Below the pieces are notes generated by a model. It did not search any database and was not told the origin of the DNA. It was given only the letters and a program-made list of their open reading frames with translations. Shown here piece by piece: positions 1-7,249 of a stretch of DNA of 64,000 nt. Source of the DNA: VAXT01 sp964591295 (GTDB lineage Bacteria > Actinomycetota > Thermoleophilia > Gaiellales > Gaiellaceae); the NCBI GenBank assembly GCA_964591295.1, contig CAZQAG010000006.1, positions 10,230-74,229 on the forward strand. The letters are read 5' to 3'. Numbering within the stretch: the first letter of the stretch is position 1; the number at the start of each line of letters is the position of its first letter. Made by a program: the position numbers and the translations under genes.

Positions 1-344
1 AGGACCTCGACGTCATCCCGACCCGGACCCTGCCGCCGCGGGCGCTCGTGATCGCCCTCAGTCCGCTGCTCGACGAGCGAGCCGTGCGCGCGCTTCTCGA
101 TCTCCCGGGGCGCGGTTTCGATCTCGCCGTGATCGAGATCTCTCCTTTCCCGTTCGTCGAGGAGGGCGAGAGCGAGACCGAGCGGCTTGCGTACCGACTC
201 TGGCGTCTCCGCCGTGAAGCGCTTCGCTCCCGGTATGCGTCGCTCGGCGTGCCGATCGTCGAATGGCGCGAAGGGGTGCCGCTGGAGGCCATGGTGGAGG
301 AGGTGAGGGCATTCAGGCGCCACGCCCGAGTCGTGCACGTCTAG
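1..344 (+). CDS. DUF58 domain protein, C-terminal fragment (cut by window start)
   Basis: The reading frame is open from base 3 and stops at 344, so only about 113 C-terminal residues are present. The segment PRALVIALSPLLDE followed by an ALLDLPGRGFDLAVIEI strand resembles the C-terminal VWA-like part of DUF58 proteins, which usually sit next to a MoxR AAA ATPase. The following gene, a multi-TM protein that overlaps it, fits that operon type. The MoxR partner would lie left of the window and cannot be seen. Family assignment is from pattern recognition of a fragment, so it is moderate. Confidence 0.6.
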   Translation, partial: DLDVIPTRTLPPRALVIALSPLLDERAVRALLDLPGRGFDLAVIEISPFPFVEEGESETERLAYRLWRLRREALRSRYASLGVPIVEWREGVPLEAMVEEVRAFRRHARVVHV

Positions 345-865
345 CCACCGGGGCCGCCGCGTTTGGGGCGGCCGGCGGTCTGGCGGCGTATCCCGCGCTG
401 CAGGACATCGACCTGTGGTGGCTCGCGCTACCGCTCGGCGGGGTCGGGGTGATGCTGTTCGCGGCCGGGCTTGCGGCTCGTTCGGGGTCGGCCCTCGGCT
501 GGGCGCTCGCCGCCCTCGGCGGGGAGTACACGGTTCTGTTTGCAGCCCAGGGCCCGGCGCTCGACGAGCTCGCACCCCTCTATGCCGCGGCGTTCGTCCT
601 GGTTGCGGAGCTCGCCTTCTGGTCGATCGAGCGGCGTGTCCCCGCCTGGACGGAGGTGGGGCTCGTCGAGCGGCGGCTAGCCCGCCTCGTGGCTACGTCC
701 GTGGGAGCGGCGCTGGTGGCCGCGATGGTGATCGTCGTCGCGGCGGCGTCCGGAGGCGGCGGGGTCGTCCTCGAGGCGATCGGCGTGGCGGCCGTGATCG
801 GGTCGCTTGCGCTCCTAGCCGTGCTGGTCCGCCGCACCGCGACTGAGGTAGATTCGGGGCCGTAA
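263..865 (+). CDS. Six-helix integral membrane protein of unknown function (DUF58 operon)
   Basis: A 200-residue protein with about six predicted membrane segments (roughly residues 27-46, 51-72, 77-97, 103-123, 141-161 and 166-190) and no recognisable catalytic motif. The ATG at 263 gives an 82-nt overlap with the DUF58 gene. No later ATG or GTG lies before the first helix, so this start is kept, although a rarer start closer to 311 is possible. The stop codon shares a base with the next start (TAATG). Its job is unknown; a membrane partner for the DUF58/MoxR-type module is inferred only from position. Confidence 0.6.
   Translation: MARRGAAGGHGGGGEGIQAPRPSRARLATGAAAFGAAGGLAAYPALQDIDLWWLALPLGGVGVMLFAAGLAARSGSALGWALAALGGEYTVLFAAQGPALDELAPLYAAAFVLVAELAFWSIERRVPAWTEVGLVERRLARLVATSVGAALVAAMVIVVAAASGGGGVVLEAIGVAAVIGSLALLAVLVRRTATEVDSGP
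849..854 (+). promoter_or_regulatory. -10-like TAGATT before E1 alpha gene
   Basis: The hexamer TAGATT lies 10 nt before the ATG at 865, at the end of the upstream coding sequence. It fits the TANNNT spacing seen before many starts in this window and could drive a nearly leaderless transcript of the dehydrogenase operon. Confidence 0.4.
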
Positions 866-1938
866 TGGCCCAGGTTCTTCCTGCTGAGCGTGATCTCCGG
901 CGTGTGATCGGAGACGGCGACGCGGTGCCGGACGGCGAAGTCGAAGGGCTCACCGACCACGACCTCGTCGAGCTCTATCGCGACCTCGTCCTCCTGCGCA
1001 CCTACGACGAGCGTTCCGTCGTCTACCACAGTCAGGGCCGGATCGGTACCTACGCGATCTTCTGGAACCACGAGGCGATGCAGGCGGGCTCGGCCTACGC
1101 GCTCGACGACGCGGACTGGATCTTTCCGAGCTACCGCGAGTCCGCGATCGGCCTTCTGCGCGGGCTGCCCGCCTCGACCGTGCTCTCCTGGTGGCGAGGC
1201 CATCCCGCGGGCTGGTGGAACCCGGCGGAGTACAACGTCGCGTCGATCTGCGTGCCGATCGGGACGCACGTTCCGCATGCGGCCGGGCTCGCCTGGGGCA
1301 AGCGGCTGCGCCGCGAGAAGGCGTGCGCGATCGTGTATTTCGGCGACGGCGCGACCTCCGAAGGCTCGTTCCACGAGGGGGCGAACTTCGCGGCCGTCAT
1401 GCGCGCTCCCCTGGTCCTCTTCTGCAACAACAACGGCTGGGCGATCTCGACACCGGTCGAGGCGCAGACCCGCGCGGAGACGCTCGCCGACAAGGCAGTC
1501 GGGTATGGGATGCCCGGCCTGCGCGTGGACGGACTGGACGTCCTGGCCGTCTACGAGGCCACCCGCGAAGCGGTCGCCCGGGCGCGCGCGGGAGAAGGGC
1601 CGACCTTCATCGAGGCCGTGAGCTACCGCGCCGCGCCTCACGCGACGGCCGATGACCCGAGGGCCTACATCGATCTCGAGCGCGTCGAGGAGGAACGCAA
1701 GAAGGAGTGCGTCGGTCGCTACGAGGGCTACCTGAGGCGTGCGGGAATCCTGACGGACGAGATGGCCGAGTCGATCCGCGGTGAGGCCGAGCAGGCGATG
1801 CGCGACGGGATCGCGGCCGCCGAGGCCGAGGCGCCCGCGGACCTTTCGCTCGTCTTCGAGCACGCCCTGGCCGACCCGCCTGTGTCGTTCGAGACCGACC
1901 TCGCCGAGCTCCGACGCGTCCTCGAGGGCCATGACTGA
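865..1938 (+). CDS. pdhA: 2-oxoacid (probably pyruvate) dehydrogenase E1 component, alpha subunit
   Basis: A 357-residue thiamine-diphosphate-dependent E1 alpha subunit. With E1 beta it decarboxylates a 2-oxoacid and acylates the lipoyl group of E2. The ThDP-binding motif is visible as YFGDGATSEG (GDG at residues 160-162) ending at NNN 188-190, the spacing typical of the family. Residues 52-95 carry the conserved HSQGRIGTY and YRESA segments of E1 alpha chains. It is followed by E1 beta (1971) and E2 (3352). Whether pyruvate or branched-chain oxoacids are the substrate cannot be settled from sequence alone. No E3 (lpd) gene is in the window. Confidence 0.9.
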   Translation: MAQVLPAERDLRRVIGDGDAVPDGEVEGLTDHDLVELYRDLVLLRTYDERSVVYHSQGRIGTYAIFWNHEAMQAGSAYALDDADWIFPSYRESAIGLLRGLPASTVLSWWRGHPAGWWNPAEYNVASICVPIGTHVPHAAGLAWGKRLRREKACAIVYFGDGATSEGSFHEGANFAAVMRAPLVLFCNNNGWAISTPVEAQTRAETLADKAVGYGMPGLRVDGLDVLAVYEATREAVARARAGEGPTFIEAVSYRAAPHATADDPRAYIDLERVEEERKKECVGRYEGYLRRAGILTDEMAESIRGEAEQAMRDGIAAAEAEAPADLSLVFEHALADPPVSFETDLAELRRVLEGHD

Positions 1939-1942
1939 CTTA

Positions 1943-1957
1943 GCAACAGTCTGTTGC
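1943..1957. promoter_or_regulatory. Perfect 15-nt palindrome between E1 alpha and E1 beta genes
   Basis: GCAACAG-T-CTGTTGC is a perfect 7+1+7 inverted repeat lying in the 32-nt gap between the E1 alpha stop and the E1 beta GTG start. Its size and symmetry fit the operator of a dimeric regulator such as a TetR-type repressor. Alternatively it could form a small intercistronic hairpin. No regulator gene lies next to it. Confidence 0.55.
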
Positions 1958-1970
1958 AAAGTTTCTTTGG

Positions 1971-2957
1971 GTGGCGTTCGACTTGGCTGAGCTGACCCTG
2001 CTGGAGGCGATCAACGATTGCTTCCATGTCGAGCTCGGCCGCGACGAGGACGTCATGGTCATGGGCCAGGACGTGGGCCGCGCGGGCGGTGTCTTTCGCG
2101 CGACCGCGGGGCTGCTCGACAAGTTCGGCCCCGACCGCTGCGTCGATACGCCGCTCGCCGAAGCGGGGATCATGGGTACCGCTGTCGGTCTCTGCATGGC
2201 CGGCTTTCGCCCGGTCTGCGAGATGCAGTACGACGCGTTCAGCTATCCGTCGCTCGACCAGCTGATCACGCACGTGGGCCGCTACCGCTGGCGCACGGGC
2301 GGGAAGATGGAGTTCCCGATCACGGTGCGGATGCCGTACGGCGGCGGGGTGCGTGCGCCCGAGTTGCACGACGACTCGCCGGAGGCGTACTACGTGCACA
2401 CGCCGGGGGTGAAGGTCGCGATCCCGTCTACGCCGAGCGACGCAAAAGGCCTGCTCGCGGCGGCAATTCGCGACCCTGATCCGGTCGTCGTCTTCGAGCC
2501 CAAGCTCCACTACCGGACGATGCGCGGCGAGGTGCCCGAGGGCGAGCACATCGTCCCGCTCGGCAAGGCGCGGACCGTCCGGCAAGGCGACGACGTCACG
2601 CTTGTCGCCTACGGCTCGATGGTGCCGCTCGCCGAGCAGGCCGCCGATTCGCTCGAGGGGCGCGCAAGCGTCGAGATCCTCGACATCCGGACGCTGAAGC
2701 CCCTCGACGAGGAGGCCCTGCTCGCGGCGGCGGGCAAGACCGGGCGGGTCGTGATCATCCAGGAGGCGCCGCGAACCGCCGGCTACGGGGCCGAGCTCGC
2801 GGCGATCCTCGCCGAGAAGGCGATGCTCGATCTCCGCGGGCCGGTGCTGCGCGTGACGGGCTACGACGTCCCGTACCCCTACTGGCAGATCGAGGACGCG
2901 TACATGCCCTCGGTCGAGCGCGTCGTGGACGCCGTCGAACGGCTGCTCGAGTTCTGA
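1971..2957 (+). CDS. pdhB: 2-oxoacid (probably pyruvate) dehydrogenase E1 component, beta subunit
   Basis: A 328-residue E1 beta subunit that completes the alpha2beta2 E1 enzyme. The segment EDVMVMGQDVGRAGGVFR near residues 24-41 and DTPLAEAGIMGTAVGLC near 59-75 are typical, and the C-terminal transketolase domain shows DIRTLKPLDEEALL. The GTG start at 1971 follows a 32-nt gap that contains a perfect palindrome, unusual inside an otherwise tightly packed operon. The stop codon overlaps a likely CTG start of the HIRAN gene. Confidence 0.9.
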   Translation: MAFDLAELTLLEAINDCFHVELGRDEDVMVMGQDVGRAGGVFRATAGLLDKFGPDRCVDTPLAEAGIMGTAVGLCMAGFRPVCEMQYDAFSYPSLDQLITHVGRYRWRTGGKMEFPITVRMPYGGGVRAPELHDDSPEAYYVHTPGVKVAIPSTPSDAKGLLAAAIRDPDPVVVFEPKLHYRTMRGEVPEGEHIVPLGKARTVRQGDDVTLVAYGSMVPLAEQAADSLEGRASVEILDIRTLKPLDEEALLAAAGKTGRVVIIQEAPRTAGYGAELAAILAEKAMLDLRGPVLRVTGYDVPYPYWQIEDAYMPSVERVVDAVERLLEF

Positions 2958-3340
2958 GCGAGCGCCTTCGCCTGCTGCTCGAGCGAGCCCAATCGGGCTA
3001 CCGGGTCCGGGACGCCGCCAGCGGCGAGGTCGTGCGCTGGGAGGATCCGCGGATTCTCGTCGTGCCGGTCGCAGGCGTGTCCTTTCGGCCCGAGTCGCTC
3101 GAAGACCCGTCGTTCGAGCCCGGCCGTGTGGTTTCCCTCGTGCCCGAGCCCGACAACCCGCACGATTCGAACGCGGTCGCCGTCTGGAACGAGGAGCGGA
3201 CCCTCCAGCTCGGCTACGTCCCGCGGGAGACGGCGCCGCAGCTGACCGGTGACGAGCAGGCCGTCTCTTTGTGGCGCGTGGAGGGCGGTCTCCGCGTCCT
3301 CATCGTCCCGGCCGACACCTGGGTCGGCCGCCCGCGATAG
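2954..3340 (+). CDS. HIRAN-domain small protein inside the dehydrogenase operon
   Basis: About 128 residues; residues 32-122 match the HIRAN pattern (VAGVSF, EPDNPHDSNAVAVW, LGYVPRETA) of the domain found at the N-terminus of Rad5/HLTF helicases and as a stand-alone bacterial protein. HIRAN domains bind DNA ends or damaged DNA. I place the start at CTG 2954, which overlaps the E1 beta stop as CTGA; the codons between there and the in-frame GTG at 3032 are GC3-rich and look coding. A GTG start at 3032 would give 102 residues. A HIRAN protein between E1 beta and E2 genes is odd, and no function in the complex is known to me. Confidence 0.75.
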   Translation: MSERLRLLLERAQSGYRVRDAASGEVVRWEDPRILVVPVAGVSFRPESLEDPSFEPGRVVSLVPEPDNPHDSNAVAVWNEERTLQLGYVPRETAPQLTGDEQAVSLWRVEGGLRVLIVPADTWVGRPR

Positions 3341-3343
3341 ATT
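3338..3343 (+). promoter_or_regulatory. -10-like TAGATT before E2 gene
   Basis: TAGATT ends 8 nt before the GTG at 3352 and overlaps the stop of the HIRAN gene. This is the leaderless-type spacing recurrent in the window. Confidence 0.4.
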
Positions 3344-3351
3344 CCGCCGCC

Positions 3352-4449
3352 GTGGCCTACGAGTTCAAGCTTCCAGACCTCGGCGAGGGCCTGACCGAAG
3401 GCGAGGTTGCCCGGTGGCTCGTGTCCGAAGGGGACGAGGTCACGGAGGACCAGCCGCTGGTCGAGATCCAGACGGACAAGACGACCGTCGAGATCCCGTC
3501 TCCCGCCGCCGGAAAGGTCGCGAGCATCCTCGTCGAAGCGGGCACGGTCGTCCCGGTCGGCACGATCCTCGTCGTCATCGGCGAAGACGGGGCGACTTCT
3601 CCACAGCCCCAAGCCCCTTCGGCCACGTCCAGGGGACAGACCCCTGGGCAGGGCCCGGCCGGACGTGTCCGGGCGACGCCGCTCGTCCGACGGCTTGCCC
3701 AGGAGCTCGGCGTTGACCTTGACTCGCTGGAGGGGACAGGCCCACAGGGACGCGTGACCGATTCAGACGTGCGCGCTGCGGCCCCGTCTGGGGGTCAGAC
3801 CCCTGGACATGGCTCGGAGGGACGGCGGCAGCCGCTCAGAGGCGTTCGCCGGCTGATCGCCGAACACATGGTTCGTGCGCACCGGGAGGTGCCCGCAGTC
3901 ACGTGGGTCGAAGAATGCGACTTCGGCGGGCTCGACCTCAAGCTGCTGCTGCCGACCGTGCTCAAGGCCTGCGCGGAGTCCCTGCAGGAGTTCCCAGAGC
4001 TGAATGCCCGGCTCGAGGGCGACGAGATCGTCTACCTCGAGCGGTACGACCTCGGCGTCGCCGTGCAGACCGACGAGGGCCTCGTCGTCCCCGTCGTCCG
4101 GGACTGCGACACGGCGTCGATCGACGAGCTTGCGGCGGAGGTGGCCCGGCTGGCCGAGGGAGCCCGCGCAGGCACGCTCAAGCCAGAGGAGCTGCGCGGT
4201 TCGACCTTCACCGTCACGAGCGCCGGCAAGCTCGCGGGTCTCTTCCAGACGCCGATCGTCAACCATCCCGAGGTTGCGATCCTCAGCGTAGGGCGGGTCG
4301 CGGAGCGGCCGGTCGTCCGCGAGGGTGGGCTCGCCTTCGCGCAGATCGGCAACGTCTCGCTCACGTTCGACCATCGTGTCGTCGACGGCGCGCGCGCTGC
4401 GGAGTTCGGGCTCGCAGTCATCCGCCGGCTCGAAAAGGCAGCGGCTTAA
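3352..4449 (+). CDS. pdhC: Dihydrolipoamide acyltransferase (E2) of the 2-oxoacid dehydrogenase complex
   Basis: A 365-residue E2. Residues 1-78 form a lipoyl domain with the lipoylated lysine K43 in QTDKTTVE. Residues about 107-144 are the peripheral subunit-binding domain (ATPLVRRLAQELGVDL, GRVTDSDV). Residues about 162-365 are the trimer-forming catalytic domain with H341 and D345 in FDHRVVDGA. A longer in-frame start at 3271 exists, but the family begins at VAYEFKLPDLGEG, so GTG 3352 is chosen. The two interdomain linkers each contain a palindromic repeat that is translated as GQTPGQG or GQTPGHG. A hairpin terminator follows. Confidence 0.92.
   Translation: MAYEFKLPDLGEGLTEGEVARWLVSEGDEVTEDQPLVEIQTDKTTVEIPSPAAGKVASILVEAGTVVPVGTILVVIGEDGATSPQPQAPSATSRGQTPGQGPAGRVRATPLVRRLAQELGVDLDSLEGTGPQGRVTDSDVRAAAPSGGQTPGHGSEGRRQPLRGVRRLIAEHMVRAHREVPAVTWVEECDFGGLDLKLLLPTVLKACAESLQEFPELNARLEGDEIVYLERYDLGVAVQTDEGLVVPVVRDCDTASIDELAAEVARLAEGARAGTLKPEELRGSTFTVTSAGKLAGLFQTPIVNHPEVAILSVGRVAERPVVREGGLAFAQIGNVSLTFDHRVVDGARAAEFGLAVIRRLEKAAA
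3629..3647. repeat. Palindromic repeat inside E2 linker, copy 1
   Basis: CCAGGGG-ACAGA-CCCCTGG is a perfect 7-bp inverted repeat around ACAGA. It is translated within the first flexible linker of E2 and resembles the second copy at 3791 and the intergenic repeats near 25771-25884. Confidence 0.6.
3791..3803. repeat. Palindromic repeat inside E2 linker, copy 2
   Basis: GGGGTC-A-GACCCC is a perfect palindrome followed by TGGACATGG. The same order, a GGnGTCAGACnCC core and then GGACATG, recurs at 25860-25884. Confidence 0.6.
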
Positions 4450-4453
4450 GGAA

Positions 4454-4479
4454 GGAGCCCGGCCGTAAGACCGGGCTCC
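4454..4479. terminator. Hairpin between convergent E2 and CHRD genes
   Basis: GGAGCCCGG and CCGGGCTCC form a 9-bp stem around an 8-nt loop (CCGTAAGA) just after the E2 stop. The CHRD gene ends 26 nt further on from the other strand, so the hairpin could serve both directions. There is no U-run, which is common in high-GC genomes. Confidence 0.65.
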
Positions 4480-4504
4480 CGAGTCGCAGGTGGCTTTCGC
4501 CTGG

Positions 4505-5062
4505 CTAGCGGCGATTGCCCTTGTTACCGTGGCCGTGGCCGCGCCTGATCTGGCCGCGGATCAGGCCGCCACCGTTGAGAGTCGTATGGACGTTCGCATA
4601 CGTGTAGCCGTGCCGCATTGCGCGGATCAGCTCGTCCATCTCGCCGGCCTCGATGCCCTGGCTGACGGGGCCGATGATGTCCGCGGCGTCGATGTCCCCT
4701 TCGAAGGTTCCCTCGGTCGGCGTACATGCAGGCTTGTCCCCGCCGCCGCACAGGAACGCGCTGACGCCGCCGACCACGCCGCGCTGGCCGAGGTGGATGT
4801 GCGAGCCCGTGGTGGCGCCCTCATCAGGCGTCTCGAAGCCCTCGTAGTGGAGCGTGTAGTGGATTGTGTCGCCATCTACGATCCGAGCCCTGAACGTGCC
4901 GTGGCCCGGTGTCGACTCGGACGGCACCTCTTCGAATCCGGTCAGCCCCGCGGAGAATGTGTTGCCGCCGTTACCGTTGCCGCGATCGGCCAGTGCCGCG
5001 GCGGCGATGAGCGTCAGACCCGCGGTGGCCACGATCGCACTCAGAACTGCAAGCTTGCGCAT
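4505..5062 (-). CDS. Secreted CHRD-domain protein
   Basis: A 185-residue protein with a Sec signal peptide (MRKLAVLSAIVATAGLTLIAAAALA) and a single CHRD domain, shown by LTGFEEVP near the N-terminus, GSHIHLGQRG in the middle and YANVHTTLNGGGLIRGQI at the end. CHRD domains were first described in chordin; bacterial copies are extracellular and of unknown function. The start at 5062 is chosen because GGGGAGG precedes it and the signal peptide begins there; an in-frame ATG at 5092 is less likely. It lies 33 bp downstream of the thioredoxin-like gene on the same strand. Confidence 0.85.
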   Translation of the reverse strand: MRKLAVLSAIVATAGLTLIAAAALADRGNGNGGNTFSAGLTGFEEVPSESTPGHGTFRARIVDGDTIHYTLHYEGFETPDEGATTGSHIHLGQRGVVGGVSAFLCGGGDKPACTPTEGTFEGDIDAADIIGPVSQGIEAGEMDELIRAMRHGYTYANVHTTLNGGGLIRGQIRRGHGHGNKGNRR

Positions 5063-5095
5063 GCTTCTGCCTCCCCTGTCGGTTGCATTCATACT

Positions 5096-5428
5096 CTACG
5101 AGCTTTCCTGCGAGCCGGATTCCAACCCTTCGAGGTGTCCTTCGACGAGCTCCTCGATCTCGGCTGCGTTCGCACGACCTTCGAGCCGCGCCACTGCGCG
5201 CTTTCCTTTGACCAGCACGAGGGTCGGCACCTTGCGAACCTTGAAGCGCTTCGCAAGCTCGGGCTGCTCTTCCACGTCGACCCGGGCGACCTTCAATCGG
5301 TGCCGCTCCCTGCGTGCGAGCTGAGCAAGCAGGCTGTCCATCCGCCGAGCCGGGCCTGAGCGGAGAGCAGAGAAGAATACGAGGAGGTTCCGGCGATCAC
5401 GGCCGGACCCCCCGGAACGGCCGTTCAT
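5096..5428 (-). CDS. Thioredoxin-fold protein lacking the active-site cysteines
   Basis: A 110-residue protein with the thioredoxin layout: a first strand LLVFFSA, then SGPARRMDSLLAQLA, VARVDVEEQPELAKRFKVRKVPTLVLVKGKR with the cis-proline VPT, and a C-terminal helix. Where thioredoxins have CGPC, this protein reads SGPA, so it cannot perform dithiol exchange. A binding or chaperone-like role, or a specialised non-redox function, is inferred. It is transcribed toward the CHRD gene and divergently from 5487. Start ATG 5428 has only a weak ribosome-binding site. Confidence 0.65.
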   Translation of the reverse strand: MNGRSGGSGRDRRNLLVFFSALRSGPARRMDSLLAQLARRERHRLKVARVDVEEQPELAKRFKVRKVPTLVLVKGKRAVARLEGRANAAEIEELVEGHLEGLESGSQESS

Positions 5429-5473
5429 CACGAAGGACTTACCCGGAACGCAGGTCGCGAAACGCCCTCCAAC

Positions 5474-5479
5474 TACACT
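5474..5479 (+). promoter_or_regulatory. -10-like TACACT, leaderless-type
   Basis: TACACT ends 7 nt before the second of two adjacent ATG codons (5484 and 5487), favouring the latter as a leaderless start. Confidence 0.45.
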
Positions 5480-5486
5480 GGCCATG

Positions 5487-5903
5487 ATGGGGAGCTGGTA
5501 CTGGATCGGTGTCTTCGCAGGCCTCGGAGCGGCGCTCGGAATCGCCGCTGCGGCGGGTCTCGCGGGACGGCCTTGGGGCCTCCTCGCGCCCTTTCTCGCG
5601 GCGACGATAGCGGTCGCGCTCGGGATCGTCTTCGCCGATGCGGAGGAGGCCGCCGGCGGAGGCGTCGGCGGGATTCTCGGGGCAGCCGGGGCGCTGCAGC
5701 TCGTCGGTGGAGCGCTCGTCCGAGGAGGCACGCGGGCCGCAACAGGCCTCTTGGTCGTCGTCGCAGCAGCGCTCGTCGCGGCGCTCGCGTTCGTCCCTGG
5801 AGTCGGATATGTGGAAGCCCTCGCCCTGCCCGCGTTCGGGATGCGCCTCCGCCGCCGCGCCGGCAAGCGCTACGCGGGGCTTCGCACGCTCACGCGCGAC
5901 TGA
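5487..5903 (+). CDS. Small integral membrane protein, unknown function
   Basis: About 138 residues, with roughly four hydrophobic segments (WYWIGVFAGLGAALGIAA, LLAPFLAATIAVALGIVF, a Gly-rich stretch near 57-75, and LLVVVAAALVAALAFV) and a basic C-terminal tail. ATG 5484 or 5487 may start it; the -10 spacing favours 5487. Its stop overlaps the next start as TGATG, so it is probably co-transcribed with the phosphodiesterase-like gene. No family is recognised. Confidence 0.7.
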   Translation: MGSWYWIGVFAGLGAALGIAAAAGLAGRPWGLLAPFLAATIAVALGIVFADAEEAAGGGVGGILGAAGALQLVGGALVRGGTRAATGLLVVVAAALVAALAFVPGVGYVEALALPAFGMRLRRRAGKRYAGLRTLTRD

Positions 5904-7249
5904 TGCGGGCGAAGAAGCTCGTCCTGATCGTCATCGACGGCCTCACGCCGGCGATGCTCGAAGACGCGGTCGAGCGGAAGGACGTCCCCGCGCTCCGGTT
6001 CCTCGTCGAGCACGGTGAGTACCGGCGGGCGGTGACCACCTTCCCGTCGCTTACGCCGGTCTGCCTCTCGTCCCTCGCCACGGGTGTCGGCCCCGACGTC
6101 CACGGCATACCCCACCTCGTCTGGTATCACCGTGACGAGCGACGCCTCGTGGAGTACGGCTCGTCGCCCAGCGCCATCCGCGCGGCCGGGCCGACCCGGG
6201 CGCTCCGCGACGCGGTCTTCAACATGAACGAGGAGCACCTCTCGCCCGACGCGGTCACCGTCTTCGAGTCGCTCGAAGGCGCCGGCCTCGTGACGGGCGC
6301 CGTGAACATGGTCTGCTATCGCGGGCCGACGCGGCACGAGTCGACGGTGCCCGGCATCGGACCCGCCTTCGGCCCTCGCCGCTTCTTCTACTACAACCTC
6401 TTCGAGTCGGATGTGACGGGCTCGCCGCTTGCGATCCGCACCCGCGCCCGTGGCTCGGTCGACGAGTACGCGGGCGTCGTCGGCCGCTGGCTCGTGACTC
6501 GGGACGGCTTCGACTTCCTCGTCTTCTACCTGCCGGACTACGACTTCGCGTCGCACGCCGCAGGCCCGGAGGCTGCGCACGCCGCGCTCGTGCGGGCAGA
6601 TCACGCAATCGGGTCGCTGCTCGAGGCGGCCGGCGGCCCGGACGAGTTCCTCGAGCGCTACGCGGTCCTGCTCTGCTCGGACCATGGACAGACGCGGGTC
6701 GAGCGCTCCGCCCGCCTCGAGGACGCGTTCTCCGGCTTCAGGCTCTTCCATCCCGGGAATGGGCGTCGCGCCGAGCTGGTCGTGACTGCCTCCAACCGCG
6801 CGGGGATGGTGTATCGCCTCCCGAACTGCACCGCCGAGCCCAAGGAGCTCGCCGAGCGGCTGTACGGAAGCCGACACGTCGTTCTCTTCCGCGAGGACGG
6901 TGGAGCCGTCGCCCAGCGCGACGGAGAAGAGCTGCGCTTCGCCCCTGGTGACAGAGGCTGGGAGACAAGCGGGACGACGGACGTCCTCTCGCAGCCGAAC
7001 GCGCTCGAGCGGGCTTGGGCGGCGCTCGAGAATCCGAATGCGGGCGACCTGATCGTCTCGGCCGCCTCCGGTGTCGAGTTCGCGGACCTCGGCGGCCGCG
7101 ATCACGTCGGCGGAGGCTCTCATGGCTCTCTCGAGGTCGGCGACTCGGAGGTGCCGATGCTCTCGGTCGACGTGGGAGCCCCGCCTGCGCGGATCGTCGA
7201 CGTTGCACCGCGCGTGCTCGACCATTTCGGCGTCAAGCGTGGCACCTGA
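5903..7249 (+). CDS. Alkaline phosphatase superfamily protein (type I phosphodiesterase / nucleotide pyrophosphatase)
   Basis: A 448-residue metal-dependent hydrolase. The N-terminal VLIVIDGLTPAML supplies a metal-binding aspartate, TTFPSLTPVCLSSLATG carries the nucleophilic threonine or serine, and later DYDFASHAAGP, CSDHGQT and GSHGS carry the remaining metal ligands. The order matches the type I phosphodiesterase branch. No signal peptide is evident, so it is probably cytoplasmic. Its substrate is unknown. It overlaps the membrane-protein gene upstream by one base and pcm downstream by 11 nt. Confidence 0.85.
   Translation: MRAKKLVLIVIDGLTPAMLEDAVERKDVPALRFLVEHGEYRRAVTTFPSLTPVCLSSLATGVGPDVHGIPHLVWYHRDERRLVEYGSSPSAIRAAGPTRALRDAVFNMNEEHLSPDAVTVFESLEGAGLVTGAVNMVCYRGPTRHESTVPGIGPAFGPRRFFYYNLFESDVTGSPLAIRTRARGSVDEYAGVVGRWLVTRDGFDFLVFYLPDYDFASHAAGPEAAHAALVRADHAIGSLLEAAGGPDEFLERYAVLLCSDHGQTRVERSARLEDAFSGFRLFHPGNGRRAELVVTASNRAGMVYRLPNCTAEPKELAERLYGSRHVVLFREDGGAVAQRDGEELRFAPGDRGWETSGTTDVLSQPNALERAWAALENPNAGDLIVSAASGVEFADLGGRDHVGGGSHGSLEVGDSEVPMLSVDVGAPPARIVDVAPRVLDHFGVKRGT

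Noticed and set aside
580..1959. Minus-strand open frame opposite the E1 alpha gene
   Set aside because: E1 alpha has a complete ThDP motif on the plus strand; the minus product has no domain.
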